A stretch of 64,000 nt of DNA, from assembly GCF_014193585.1 (NCBI RefSeq), contig NZ_BLXY01000002.1, positions 62,001 through 126,000 of the forward strand, written 5' to 3'. The notes under the pieces were generated by a model. That model ran no database searches. It saw nothing but the letters and a program-made list of their open reading frames with translations, and was not told the origin of the DNA. This DNA comes from Geomonas paludis (GTDB lineage: Bacteria; Desulfobacterota; Desulfuromonadia; Geobacterales; Geobacteraceae). Positions 16,647 to 25,265 of this stretch are shown piece after piece. Every line of letters begins with the position of its first letter. Position 1 is the stretch's first letter. The position numbers and the translations under genes were made by a program.

Positions 16647-19600
16647 CTAATGCTTCATCCCCGAGTACTTCAGCTTCCCTTTCTTCAGGTCGTGTTTCTT
16701 CATCAGTACGAAGATCACCGGGGTCATGATCAGTACGTGCACCGCGGAGGATATCATGCCGCCGATCATGGGCGCCGCGATCGGTTTCATGACGTCCGCG
16801 CCGGTGCCGGAGGACCACATGATGGGGACCAGGCCGATCAGGGCCACCGCCACGGTCATCAGCTTGGGCCGCAGCCTCAAGACCGCCCCCTCGAAGGTCG
16901 CGTCGTCGATGTCCTGCTCGGTGACCGGCCCCTTAAGGAGTTTCTTGTCCAGAGCCTCGTGCAGGTAGATGACCATGACCACCCCTGTTTCCACCGCGAT
17001 GCCGTAGAGGGCGATGAAGCCGACCCAGACGGCAACCGACATGTTGTAGCCGAGCAGTTTCACCAGGTACACCCCGCCCACCAGCGCAAAGGGGACCGAG
17101 AGCATGACCATGCTCGCCTCCAGCGCGGAGTGGAAGGTGAAGTAGAGCAGGATGAAGATGATCAGGATCCCGGCCGGGACCAGCATCTGCAGCCTCGCCT
17201 TGGCGCGCACCTGGTTCTCCCACTGTCCCGACCAGGCGATGTAGTAGCCCGGGGGAAGCTTCATCTGCTTCTCGAGCACCGTCCTCGCCTCGTTGACGAA
17301 GCCGCCCATGTCGCGTCCGCGCACGTTGAGGAACACGATGGAGCGCAGAAGCCCACCCTCGCTGTTGATCTCGGGGGCGCCGGTGGAGACCTTCAACTTG
17401 GTCACCAGCGACAGCGGGACCTGCGAACCTTCCATGCCGGAAACAAGGATGCGCTGGATGGAGGGGATGTCGCTGCGCATCTCGCGCATGTAGCGCAGGC
17501 GGATCGGAAAGCGGTTGCGCCCTTCCACCGAGGTAGTGAGCATCTCGCCGCCCAGCGCGGTGGAGATGACTTCCTGGATGTCGCCGACCGAGACACCGTA
17601 GCGTGCCGCCGCCTCGCGGTCGATGTCGATGTCGATATAGTTGCCGCCGGTGACCCTCTCGGCGACCACGTCCGCGGCGCCCGGCACGGTCTTCAGGATC
17701 CCCTCGGCCTGCACGGCCAGGTCCTTGAGCACGTTGAGGTCGGCGCCGAAGATCTTGACCCCGAGGTCGGTACGCACGCCGGTGGAGAGCATGTTGATAC
17801 GGTTGATGATGGGCTGGGTCCAGCCGTTTCTGACCCCGATCTGCTGCAGCCTGCCGTCCAACTCGGCAACGATGTCGGCCTTGGTGAGGCCCGGGCGCCA
17901 CTTCTCCTTGGGTTTCAGGATGATGATGCTCTCGAACATGGAGACCGGCGCCGGGTCGGTCGAGGTCTCGGCGCGGCCGACTTTGCCCAGCACGTGCTCG
18001 ACCTCGGGCACGCTCTTGATCACGGTGTCCTGCACCTGGATCAGGCGCTTGGCCTCGTTGATCGAGATGTTGGGCAGTGTCACCGGCATGTAGAGCAGCG
18101 ACCCTTCGTCCAGGGGCGGCATGAATTCGCTGCCGATGCTCATGAACATGGGGATCGCGACGGCGAGCGCCACCACGTTCAGCGCGATGGTGGTCTTCTT
18201 CCATTTCAGCACCCACCGGATCACCGGCGAGTAGAGCCTGATGAAGAAGGTGGAGACCGGGTTGGAGCTCTCCGGCGGCATCTTGCCGCGCATCAGGAAG
18301 TACATGAGGACCGGCACCAGCGTGATGGCGATGAAGGCCGAGCCCATCATGGAGAAGGTCTTGGTGAAGGCGAGCGGGTGGAACATCTTCCCTTCCTGCC
18401 CTTCGAGCAGGAACACCGGCACGAAGGAGAGGATGATGATGGCCAGCGAGAAGAAGATGGCGCGTCCCACCTGCTTCGCCGAGGTGATGATCACGTCCAG
18501 GCGCTTTTCCTTGCGCTCCTCGGGGGGCATCTCGGAGAGGTGGCGGTAGCAGTTCTCCACCATGATGACGCCGGCGTCGACCAGGACGCCGATGGCGATC
18601 GCGATGCCGCCCAGCGACATGATGTTCGAGCTGACCCCCATGAGCTTCATGGTGATGAAGGAGATCAGCACCGCGATGGGGAGCGTCAGCACGATGACCA
18701 GCGCGCTCTGGAAGTGGAGCAGGAATACCAGGATGACCAGCGACACCACGATGGATTCCTCGATGAGCGAGGCTTTCAGCGTGTGGATGGCGCGCTCGAT
18801 CAGGTCGCTGCGGTCATAGGAGACCATGATCTTGACGCCCGGAGGAAGCCCCTTCTCCAGCGAGACGATCTTCTCCTTGACCCGGTCGATGACGTCCTTC
18901 GCGTTCTCGCCGTAGCGCATGACCACGATGCCGCCCACGGCCTCGCCCTGCCCGTTCATGTCCAGCATGCCGCGGCGTATCGCGCCGCCGAGCTGCACCG
19001 TGCCCAGGTTCTTCACGTAGATGGGCGTGCCGCGCATGTCGGCGCCGACGACGATGTTCTCCAGGTCCGCGGTCGACTTCACGTAGCCGCGGCCGCGGAT
19101 CAGGTACTCGGCGTCGGCCTGCTCCAGGAGCCTGCCGCCCACGTCGTTGTTGGACTTCTTGATCGCCTCCATGACCTGGCCGACCTTGATGTTGTAGGCA
19201 AAGAGGCGGTTGGGGTCGAGATCGACCTGGTACTCGCGCACGAAGCCGCCGATGGAAGCCACCTCGGCCACGCCGGGCACGGTGTTCAACTGGTAGCGCA
19301 CGAACCAGTCCTGCAGGGTGCGCAGCTGTTCGAGGTCGTACCCCTTCCCTTCCAGGGTGTACCAGAAGACGTGACCGACACCGGTGCCGTCCGGCCCGAG
19401 CGTCGGCACGACGCCCTGCGGCAGCAGGCTGGCGGCGTAGTTCAGGCGCTCAAGGACGCGGGTCCTCGCCCAGTAGATGTCCGCCTTGTCCTCGAAGATC
19501 ACATAGATCATCGAGAAGCCGAAGGCGGAGGAGGCGCGCACGGCGCGCACCTGCGGCAGCCCCTGCAGGTTGACCGCCAGCGGATAGGTGACCTGGTCCT

Positions 19601-19784
19601 CGACCACCTGCGGCGAGCGGCCCGGGTAGTCGGTGAAGACGATGACCTGGTTGTCGGAGAGATCCGGTATCGCATCGACCGGGGTCTTGTAGACCGCCCA
19701 GACGCCCCAGGCGATCAGCAGGGCGAACAGCATCAGCACTATCACCCGGTTGCGGGCGGAATATTCGATGATCTTTTCAATCAT
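16647..19784 (-). CDS. cusA: Heavy-metal RND efflux pump CusA
   Basis: 1045 residues, the usual CusA/CzcA length. The start MIEKIIEYSARNRVIVLMLF is the conserved first transmembrane segment. The TM4 motif of heavy-metal RND pumps, GVLVDAGVIMVENCYRHL, is present, as are the early DAIPDLSDNQVIVFTDYPGR segment and LNVRGRDMGGFV. Periplasmic methionines such as those in LLYMPVTLP and RINMLSTGVRTD suggest the Cu/Ag branch. The protein uses the proton gradient to expel metal through CusB and a TolC-type channel encoded upstream. The extreme C-terminus is His/Met containing (KYSGMKH). Downstream of cusB by 33 bp, same operon. Confidence 0.95.
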   Translation of the reverse strand: MIEKIIEYSARNRVIVLMLFALLIAWGVWAVYKTPVDAIPDLSDNQVIVFTDYPGRSPQVVEDQVTYPLAVNLQGLPQVRAVRASSAFGFSMIYVIFEDKADIYWARTRVLERLNYAASLLPQGVVPTLGPDGTGVGHVFWYTLEGKGYDLEQLRTLQDWFVRYQLNTVPGVAEVASIGGFVREYQVDLDPNRLFAYNIKVGQVMEAIKKSNNDVGGRLLEQADAEYLIRGRGYVKSTADLENIVVGADMRGTPIYVKNLGTVQLGGAIRRGMLDMNGQGEAVGGIVVMRYGENAKDVIDRVKEKIVSLEKGLPPGVKIMVSYDRSDLIERAIHTLKASLIEESIVVSLVILVFLLHFQSALVIVLTLPIAVLISFITMKLMGVSSNIMSLGGIAIAIGVLVDAGVIMVENCYRHLSEMPPEERKEKRLDVIITSAKQVGRAIFFSLAIIILSFVPVFLLEGQEGKMFHPLAFTKTFSMMGSAFIAITLVPVLMYFLMRGKMPPESSNPVSTFFIRLYSPVIRWVLKWKKTTIALNVVALAVAIPMFMSIGSEFMPPLDEGSLLYMPVTLPNISINEAKRLIQVQDTVIKSVPEVEHVLGKVGRAETSTDPAPVSMFESIIILKPKEKWRPGLTKADIVAELDGRLQQIGVRNGWTQPIINRINMLSTGVRTDLGVKIFGADLNVLKDLAVQAEGILKTVPGAADVVAERVTGGNYIDIDIDREAAARYGVSVGDIQEVISTALGGEMLTTSVEGRNRFPIRLRYMREMRSDIPSIQRILVSGMEGSQVPLSLVTKLKVSTGAPEINSEGGLLRSIVFLNVRGRDMGGFVNEARTVLEKQMKLPPGYYIAWSGQWENQVRAKARLQMLVPAGILIIFILLYFTFHSALEASMVMLSVPFALVGGVYLVKLLGYNMSVAVWVGFIALYGIAVETGVVMVIYLHEALDKKLLKGPVTEQDIDDATFEGAVLRLRPKLMTVAVALIGLVPIMWSSGTGADVMKPIAAPMIGGMISSAVHVLIMTPVIFVLMKKHDLKKGKLKYSGMKH

Positions 19785-19817
19785 GTAAAACCTCAGTGCT
19801 CATAGTAATTCCAACAA

Positions 19818-21227
19818 CTACATCTTCATGTCGCCCATATCCATGCCGCCGCCTTTTTTCGGCGCGGCGGGTGCAGCCGGGGCGCCGTGCCCCTGGTGCT
19901 GGCCTGCCGCACCGGGAGCTGCAGGGGCCGCGGCGCCGGGAGCTGCAGCTCCGGCGTGCCCTTCGTGGCCGCCTCCGCCACTGCCGCCGGCAAGCTGCGA
20001 CTCGGAATCGATCAGGTAGCCGCCGGACGCCGCCACCTTGTCCCCCTGCTTCAGGCCGGACAGGATCTGCACCTTGTCCCCGACGCGGGCACCCACCTGG
20101 ACGTCATGCGGCTCGAACATGCCGGGCTGGGATTCCACCCAGACCACCTGACGCTTGCCGGTGTCCATGAGCGCCGTGGCCGGCACCACCAGCGCGCTCC
20201 CCAGCGGCGCCTTGATCTGCGCGTTGACGAACATGTCCGGCTTCAGCTTGAGCCCCGGGTTCGCCAGTTCCACCCTCACCTTCACGGTACGGGTCTTGGG
20301 ATCGAGGAAGGGATAGATGAAGGAGACGCGGCCGGCGAAGGTCTTGCCAGGGTACGACTGGGAAAGGATCTCCACGCGCTGCCCCATCTTCACAAAGCTG
20401 AACTCGTTCTCGTACACCTCCACCTCGACCCATACGGTGGAGAGGTCGGCGATGTTGAAGAGCGGGTCGCCCATGTTCACGTACTGCCCTTCCTGGACCA
20501 CCTTCTCGATCACCACGCCGGAGAGCGGCGTGTAGATGGGGAGCTTGATGTTGGGGTGCCCGGCCTTCTCCAGCCCGGCGATCTGCTCATCCTTGACCCC
20601 GAGAAGCTTCAACCTCTGCCGTGCCGACGCGACCAGGCCTTCGCCCCCCTGGGAGATGGCGTCGATGGTGGATTTCTTGAACTGATCGCGGCTTCTCAGC
20701 GCCAGGAGGTATTCCTGCTGCGCGGCGACCAGGTCGGGCGAGTAGATTTCCGCCACCGGCCTTCCCTTGGAGACGAAGGCGCCTACCGTGTTCACGTTCA
20801 GCTTGTCGATGCGCCCCGCCACCCATGCGGTCACCTTGGCCTGCCTGGACTGGTCGTACTGCACGATGCCGACCGCGTTGATCTCCTTGGAAAGCGGCGC
20901 GTACTCGGCCGGCACCGTGGCGACGTTGGCCATCACGGACTGGGTCGGCGACAGCGAGACGTGCCCGAGCATCTTCTGCTCCTCGGCGCTGGCCTGGGTC
21001 CCTTCCACCTTCTTGATCAGCTGCATGCCGCAGATGGGGCAGGTCCCGGGCTTGTCCTTGATGATGAAGGGGTGCATGGCGCAGGTGTAGAGCACCTGAC
21101 CCTGGGCCGCCTTTTCCTTGCCGGCCGGCGCCTGGCGCTTCTGGTGGTACAGGTAGTATCCTCCACCGGCTGCCGCGGCGACCAGGATCAGGACGATGGG
21201 AATTGCGACCTTGACGCTTTTGTTCAT
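19818..21227 (-). CDS. cusB: Periplasmic adaptor CusB with heavy-metal-binding domain
   Basis: 469 residues. An N-terminal membrane anchor (about 6-26) is followed by a heavy-metal-binding domain, YTCAMHPFIIKDKPG then TCPICGMQL (about 47-71). Adaptor hairpin, lipoyl and barrel regions follow (GRPVAEIYSPDLVAAQQEYL; PIYTPLSGVVIEKVVQEGQY). The last 60 residues are low-complexity Ala/Gly/Pro with His and Met clusters (HEGHAG, GQHQGHG, MDMGDMKM), a likely metal-collecting tail. Such an N-terminal metal domain occurs in some CusB relatives and absent in E. coli CusB. It bridges CusA and the outer-membrane channel. Confidence 0.93.
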   Translation of the reverse strand: MNKSVKVAIPIVLILVAAAAGGGYYLYHQKRQAPAGKEKAAQGQVLYTCAMHPFIIKDKPGTCPICGMQLIKKVEGTQASAEEQKMLGHVSLSPTQSVMANVATVPAEYAPLSKEINAVGIVQYDQSRQAKVTAWVAGRIDKLNVNTVGAFVSKGRPVAEIYSPDLVAAQQEYLLALRSRDQFKKSTIDAISQGGEGLVASARQRLKLLGVKDEQIAGLEKAGHPNIKLPIYTPLSGVVIEKVVQEGQYVNMGDPLFNIADLSTVWVEVEVYENEFSFVKMGQRVEILSQSYPGKTFAGRVSFIYPFLDPKTRTVKVRVELANPGLKLKPDMFVNAQIKAPLGSALVVPATALMDTGKRQVVWVESQPGMFEPHDVQVGARVGDKVQILSGLKQGDKVAASGGYLIDSESQLAGGSGGGGHEGHAGAAAPGAAAPAAPGAAGQHQGHGAPAAPAAPKKGGGMDMGDMKM

Positions 21228-21268
21228 GGGTAAATACCTCGCGGGGTAATAAATTCAGTGTTCAGAAG

Positions 21269-22546
21269 TTACTGCAGGTCCTTGCCGACCAGCGCTTCGA
21301 GCTGGGCCAGCTTCATCTGGTAATCCGCCATGGAGTCGTAGTACTCGCGCTCGTAGTTGAACAGGGTGACCCGGTTGTCCAAAAGGGTCAGGAAGTCCAC
21401 CTTGTTGACCCGGTAGCCGATCACCGCCGACTCGAGCGACTGCTCGGCCTGGGGGATGATGCCGGTGGTGTAGAGGTCGATCAGCTTCCTGCGCCGTTCC
21501 ATCTGCGCCAGGAGATCGTTGACACCGGAAGAGATGGTGTTGCGCGCGCCGTTCAGTTCCTCACTGGCCATGTTGATCTCGGAGGAAGACTCGGCCCGCA
21601 TCGCAGCACGACGCTCCTTCTGGATGGGGAGGTTGAAGGTCACGCCCAGCGAATACATGTCGGAACCGTCACTCCCCATCGCCTTCTGGCGCTGCATGTA
21701 CTCGAAGGAGACGTTGAAGTCGGGATAGGATTCCTTCTGCGCCAGCAGGTGCCCCGCCCTTCCCTTCTCGATCTGCGCCTTGACCGACTTGAGCTGCGGC
21801 CGGTTCTCCTCGGCCATGTCGACCAGCTGTTCCGCGGTGTAGCCGAAGGGGGCCAGTTTGAAATCGGCGACAGCGCCGACCTTGGTGCTCTGGGGGCGAT
21901 TGAGCAGCGAATTGAGACTCACCTCGAGGCTCCTGCGCTGCTGCTCCAGCGAGATCTTCATGTCCAGCATCTTGGAACGCTCGAGAAGCGCTTTGTAGAT
22001 GTCCTGCTGCGCGCCCTGCCCGACCGAGTACTTGGTCTGCGCCAGGGTGATGAAGTCGTCGAGGATCTTGATGTTCTTCTCGATGATGGCGAGGGATTTG
22101 TCGGTGAAGTAGACCTGGTAGTAGGCTTCGCGCACCATCCGGGTCAGTTCGAGCTTGCGCTCCTCGACGCTCCAGCGGTAGGTCTCGGCCTCGGCCGCGG
22201 CGATGTCTTCCTTGAGTTTCCTCTTGCCGGCGAAGGGGATCTGCTGGCTGATGCCGACCACCTTCTGGGTCATCGAGTCCTTGGTGAAGCTGAAGGGATC
22301 GGTGACGATCATGTTCTGCAGCTTGAACATGATCATGGGATCTTCCAGGGCGCCAGCCTGCTTGATGCGGCTCTTGTACATCTCCCAGCGTGCCGACGTG
22401 GACCTGAGCTCCGGGTTGTTGGCCAGAGCAGTCTGCACGAGCTGGTCGATGTTTTCCGTGGCGGGCTTTGCATCATCGGCGAGAACCGCAGGGGCGGTCA
22501 TCAGGATGGTCAACAGCAGGTACAGCGGGAAAAGCCGGTATTTCAT
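21269..22546 (-). CDS. TolC-family outer-membrane factor (CusC role)
   Basis: 425 residues with signal peptide 1-23 (APAVLA). It has the two helical repeats of the outer-membrane efflux family, for example ENIDQLVQTALANNPELRST near the start and SLESAVIGYRVNKVDFLTLL in the second repeat. It is the first gene of the operon, followed by cusB and cusA, so it is the exit duct of the tripartite pump. Sequence alone does not separate CusC from CzcC; the name follows from the neighbours. Confidence 0.88.
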   Translation of the reverse strand: MKYRLFPLYLLLTILMTAPAVLADDAKPATENIDQLVQTALANNPELRSTSARWEMYKSRIKQAGALEDPMIMFKLQNMIVTDPFSFTKDSMTQKVVGISQQIPFAGKRKLKEDIAAAEAETYRWSVEERKLELTRMVREAYYQVYFTDKSLAIIEKNIKILDDFITLAQTKYSVGQGAQQDIYKALLERSKMLDMKISLEQQRRSLEVSLNSLLNRPQSTKVGAVADFKLAPFGYTAEQLVDMAEENRPQLKSVKAQIEKGRAGHLLAQKESYPDFNVSFEYMQRQKAMGSDGSDMYSLGVTFNLPIQKERRAAMRAESSSEINMASEELNGARNTISSGVNDLLAQMERRRKLIDLYTTGIIPQAEQSLESAVIGYRVNKVDFLTLLDNRVTLFNYEREYYDSMADYQMKLAQLEALVGKDLQ

Positions 22547-22684
22547 GGTGACTCCAGAAACTTGGCAGTAGCTTTCACAAAGTATTTACACAATCCGTGC
22601 CCGTTTTCTAAGCGCCTGTTTTACAGTTGTTTGTCTGAAACGCAGTCAATTTCTCAGAAGGATATTCGGCAGTTACCGTGGAAT

Positions 22685-22713
22685 ATTATACACAGTAGCA
22701 GGGGCTTTTACAT
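22685..22713 (-). promoter_or_regulatory. Possible promoter of the cus operon
   Basis: A perfect minus-strand -10 box TATAAT lies at 22690-22685. At 17-bp spacing the -35 position reads ATGTAA, a poor match, so an activator may be needed. It is about 140 bp upstream of the TolC-type gene, in an otherwise AT-rich, gene-free stretch (22547-22819). Confidence 0.35.
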
Positions 22714-22780
22714 ATTCACTCAGAAAAAATCGGCATAAAAAGAAAAATCTGAAGAGCACGAAGTAAAAGAAGAGTGTGCT

Positions 22781-22797
22781 CCCCAGATCTTTTGGGG
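22781..22797 (-). terminator. Weak terminator after the ABC ATPase gene
   Basis: CCCCA (22781-22785) pairs with TGGGG (22793-22797). On the minus strand a pyrimidine-rich TCTTCTTTTAC follows. It lies just downstream of the stop of the ATPase gene at 22820. Confidence 0.35.
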
Positions 22798-22819
22798 TGT
22801 TCAGCAAGTCAAACCGAAT

Positions 22820-23488
22820 CTATGCGCTGATCAAGCCGTCCTTGAGATGGATGGTGCGGTCCGAGTAAGCACCGTTCTCGGGGTTATGAGTAACCATGAC
22901 TACGGTCTGGCCCGCTTCATTCAGCTGCCTGAACAGCGCCATGACTTCCTCACTGGTTTTCGAGTCCAGATTTCCTGTAGGCTCGTCCGCCAGCAGGATG
23001 TGAGGATTGTTGACGATGGCGCGCGCGATGGCGACGCGCTCCTGCTCGCCGCCGGAAAGCTGGTTGGGAAGCCGGTCCGTCTTGGCGCCCAGGCCGACAC
23101 GCTCCAGTGCCTGGCGGGCAGCTTCCTTCTTGGCGGCCGTACTCATCTTCACGATCGCTAGCGGCAGCATCACGTTCTCCAGTGCCGTCAGGTACTGGAT
23201 CAAATGGAAGGACTGGAATACGAAGCCGAGGTTCTGAGCGCGGAAGTCAGCCAACTCCTCGCTCTTCAGCTGGTACAGCTTCACACCGGCCATCTCCACT
23301 TCACCGCTGGTAGGATGGTTCATGCCGCCCAGCACTGACAGCAGCGTGCTCTTGCCCGAACCGGACTGCCCCATGATGGTGATGAACTCGCCCGCCTCGA
23401 TGGTTATGTCCACGCCGCGCAGCGCCTCGACCAGGTCCGAGCCCGTCTGGTACTGCTTCTTCACGTTCTTGATTTCTATGATAGCCAT
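22820..23488 (-). CDS. ABC exporter ATP-binding protein (MacB/LolD type)
   Basis: 222 residues, the size of a stand-alone LolD/MacB-like ATPase. Walker A is GQSGSGKSTLL, the signature is LSGGEQERVAIARA, and Walker B is ILLADEPTGNLD followed by the switch His in MVTHNPE. The gene lies 11 bp after the permease gene in the same direction, and together they form a MacB split into two polypeptides. It is set between the cus operon and the copA-csoR operon, so an export role in metal or envelope stress is plausible. Confidence 0.93.
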   Translation of the reverse strand: MAIIEIKNVKKQYQTGSDLVEALRGVDITIEAGEFITIMGQSGSGKSTLLSVLGGMNHPTSGEVEMAGVKLYQLKSEELADFRAQNLGFVFQSFHLIQYLTALENVMLPLAIVKMSTAAKKEAARQALERVGLGAKTDRLPNQLSGGEQERVAIARAIVNNPHILLADEPTGNLDSKTSEEVMALFRQLNEAGQTVVMVTHNPENGAYSDRTIHLKDGLISA

Positions 23489-23499
23489 GTCGTCCTCTC

Positions 23500-24660
23500 T
23501 TAAAGCGCCCGCAGGGCTTCGGTCGGGTCCATCTTGCTCGCGTGCAGCGCCGGGTAGAGACTGGCCAGGATGCCAAGCAGCAGCGCCAGCGCTATGGAAC
23601 CGAAGGCTATCGTGGTGTCCCAGACCAGGTGCGCATTCTTGGTTTCGGCCATGAACGGGAGCGCGAGTTTGGCGCCCCCCATACCCGCCGCGTAACCGAG
23701 GACCCCGGCCAGCAGGCTCACCAGCGCGGCCTCGAGCAGGATGATGCGCATGATGTGGCTCTTTCTGAAGCCGATGGCGCGGAACACGCCGATCTCGGTG
23801 GTGCGCTCGTTGACGCTCCCCATCATGGTCACGAAGACGATGAGGGAACCGATGAAGACGACCACGCTGGCCATGGCGTAAGAGAAGCGCTTGAACTGGT
23901 CCAGCGCCTTCAGGCGCCCCGCCACGACCTGCTGGATCGCGGACACCTTGCTCTCCGGCAGCAGTTCAGCGATCTGGTTCACCATGTCCGAGATGGGGCA
24001 GCCGGAGCAGAGGGCTGCGACCTCGGCCATGGTGATCTTCCCTTCCTTGCCCAGGAGCTTCTGGGCTTTCGGGAGCGCAACGAAGACCAGGGAATCGTCC
24101 TGCGACCCGGTCTGGTTCAGCACCCCGGCCACCTTGAACTGCTCACCCTTGATCTCGATGCTGTCGCCGGAGCTGGCGTTGAGGGTATTGGAGGCGTCGC
24201 TGCCCAGCAGCACCTCGTTGTCCCCCTTGGGCTCGCTGCCGAAGATCTGCCACCACTGCTTCATCTTCAACTCGGCGGCGAAGTCGACACCGACCAGCAG
24301 CACGTCGTGGGTGCCGATCTTGACGCCTCCCAGCACTTTCGGGGAGATGGCGGAGATGTTCTGGCTGTTCTTGATCTTGCGGACCCTGTCCAGGTCCTCC
24401 TGCTTGATCTCGCGCTGGTCGAAGGTGACGCCGCCCAGGTTGATGCCTCCGTAGTTCATGGAGAGGCCGTTACTTTGCGGGGTGATCAGGATGTTGGCGC
24501 CGAACTCGTCCATCTTGCGCTCGATGTCGGTGGACATGGAGCGGGTCAGGGTGACCAGGGTGACGATGGTGGCGATGCCGACCATGAGGCCGATGGTCAG
24601 GAAGGCCATCTTGGCCTTGCGGCGCTTCAGGTTGTTGATCGAGATGGTGTGCAGTTTCAT
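23500..24660 (-). CDS. MacB/FtsX-type ABC permease with periplasmic CxxC
   Basis: 386 residues. TM1 at about 18-40 (MAFLTIGLMVGIATIVTLVT) is followed by a large periplasmic domain (about 45-255) and three C-terminal helices (VVVFIGSLIVFVTMMGSV; LLEAALVSLLAGVLGYAAGM; LALLLGILASLYPALHASKM). NERTTEIGVFRAIGFRKSHI is the conserved FtsX-family cytoplasmic loop. C218 and C221 form a CSGCP motif in the periplasmic domain, unusual for MacB and absent from the other MacB-type permease in this window. With the copper genes on both sides this may bind metal or be redox active; that is inference. Confidence 0.88.
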   Translation of the reverse strand: MKLHTISINNLKRRKAKMAFLTIGLMVGIATIVTLVTLTRSMSTDIERKMDEFGANILITPQSNGLSMNYGGINLGGVTFDQREIKQEDLDRVRKIKNSQNISAISPKVLGGVKIGTHDVLLVGVDFAAELKMKQWWQIFGSEPKGDNEVLLGSDASNTLNASSGDSIEIKGEQFKVAGVLNQTGSQDDSLVFVALPKAQKLLGKEGKITMAEVAALCSGCPISDMVNQIAELLPESKVSAIQQVVAGRLKALDQFKRFSYAMASVVVFIGSLIVFVTMMGSVNERTTEIGVFRAIGFRKSHIMRIILLEAALVSLLAGVLGYAAGMGGAKLALPFMAETKNAHLVWDTTIAFGSIALALLLGILASLYPALHASKMDPTEALRAL

Positions 24661-24704
24661 TGTGTCTCCGTGCTGCGGTGTCGATCGGTGTCATGTAGCG
24701 AAAC

Positions 24705-24811
24705 GCCCTCACCCCACCCCTCTCCCGGAGGGCGAGGGGGGAAACAAGCATGTTGGGCGGCGCCGTCCATTCCCTCTCCCTCCGGGAGAGGGTGGCCGGA
24801 GGCCGGGTGAG
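24705..24811. repeat. Family A palindromic repeat, double copy
   Basis: Two inverted half-elements: CCCTCACCCCACCCCTCTCC at the left end, and CCCTCTCCCTCCGGGAGAGG then GGTGAGGGAG at the right. It lies in the 384-bp gap between the permease gene and the small metal-binding protein gene, a gap that otherwise holds only two hairpins. Confidence 0.85.
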
Positions 24812-24830
24812 GGAGGAAGCTGCTGTCAAA

Positions 24831-24870
24831 AGATGCCGCGGGACCGAGGAGGCGGAACCCCGCGGCATCT
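24831..24870 (-). terminator. Rho-independent terminator of the csoR-copA operon
   Basis: AGATGCCGCGGG (24831-24842) and CCCGCGGCATCT (24859-24870) form a perfect 12-bp stem with a 16-nt loop. On the minus strand TTTTGACAG follows. It should end transcription coming from copA before the ABC permease gene. Confidence 0.7.
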
Positions 24871-24979
24871 CCTTTCAACAACTACCGGCTAGCTCTTTAT
24901 CAAGTGTCATGCCAAACCGGCGGCACATGCCTAACTACCCGAAAAACCACGACCGGCGCCTGCCTGCGGCCAGGACATG

Positions 24980-25039
24980 GCAACGGCCGCGGGAGAATAT
25001 TCAACGTGATGCGCAGAATATTCCACACACGGCCGTTGC
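24980..25039 (-). other. Long hairpin just after the small metal-binding protein gene
   Basis: GCAACGGCCG (24980-24989) pairs with CGGCCGTTGC (25030-25039). Inside, two GAATATTC blocks can also pair. It starts 5 bp past the stop codon but no T-run follows, so it may protect the 3' end rather than terminate transcription. Confidence 0.5.
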
Positions 25040-25044
25040 AACCG

Positions 25045-25263
25045 CTACTTGCCCACCTCGTCGCTGCTGACCAGCTTCATGCCGCAGATGGAGCAGTCGG
25101 CGGTCGGGTCGTCGCTGGTGATCCACGGGTGCATCGGGCAGGCGTACAGGGCTCCCTTGGCGGCAACAGGCTTGATGGTAGCCTTTTTGCCGAAAAAGAA
25201 CCAGAGGTTGAATGAAATCAGGGCAACTCCGCCCAGGGTGACGAAGATCTGAGACGTGTCCAT
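25045..25263 (-). CDS. Small membrane-anchored heavy-metal-binding-domain protein
   Basis: 72 residues. One N-terminal hydrophobic helix (IFVTLGGVALISFNLWFFFG) is followed by a basic stretch and a heavy-metal-binding domain, YACPMHPWITSDDP then DCSICGMKL. The same domain is at the N-terminus of CusB in this window. It starts 2 bp after copA ends and ends 5 bp before a hairpin, so it belongs to the csoR-copA operon. A likely role is to bind copper at the membrane and pass it to or from CopA; no catalytic residues are visible. Confidence 0.8.
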   Translation of the reverse strand: MDTSQIFVTLGGVALISFNLWFFFGKKATIKPVAAKGALYACPMHPWITSDDPTADCSICGMKLVSSDEVGK

Positions 25264-25265
25264 GG

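Noticed and set aside
16650-19805. 1051-codon plus-strand open frame opposite cusA
   Set aside because: It is the antisense shadow of a GC-rich gene; its product is His/Asp/Arg-rich with no domain, whereas the minus strand is a full CusA.
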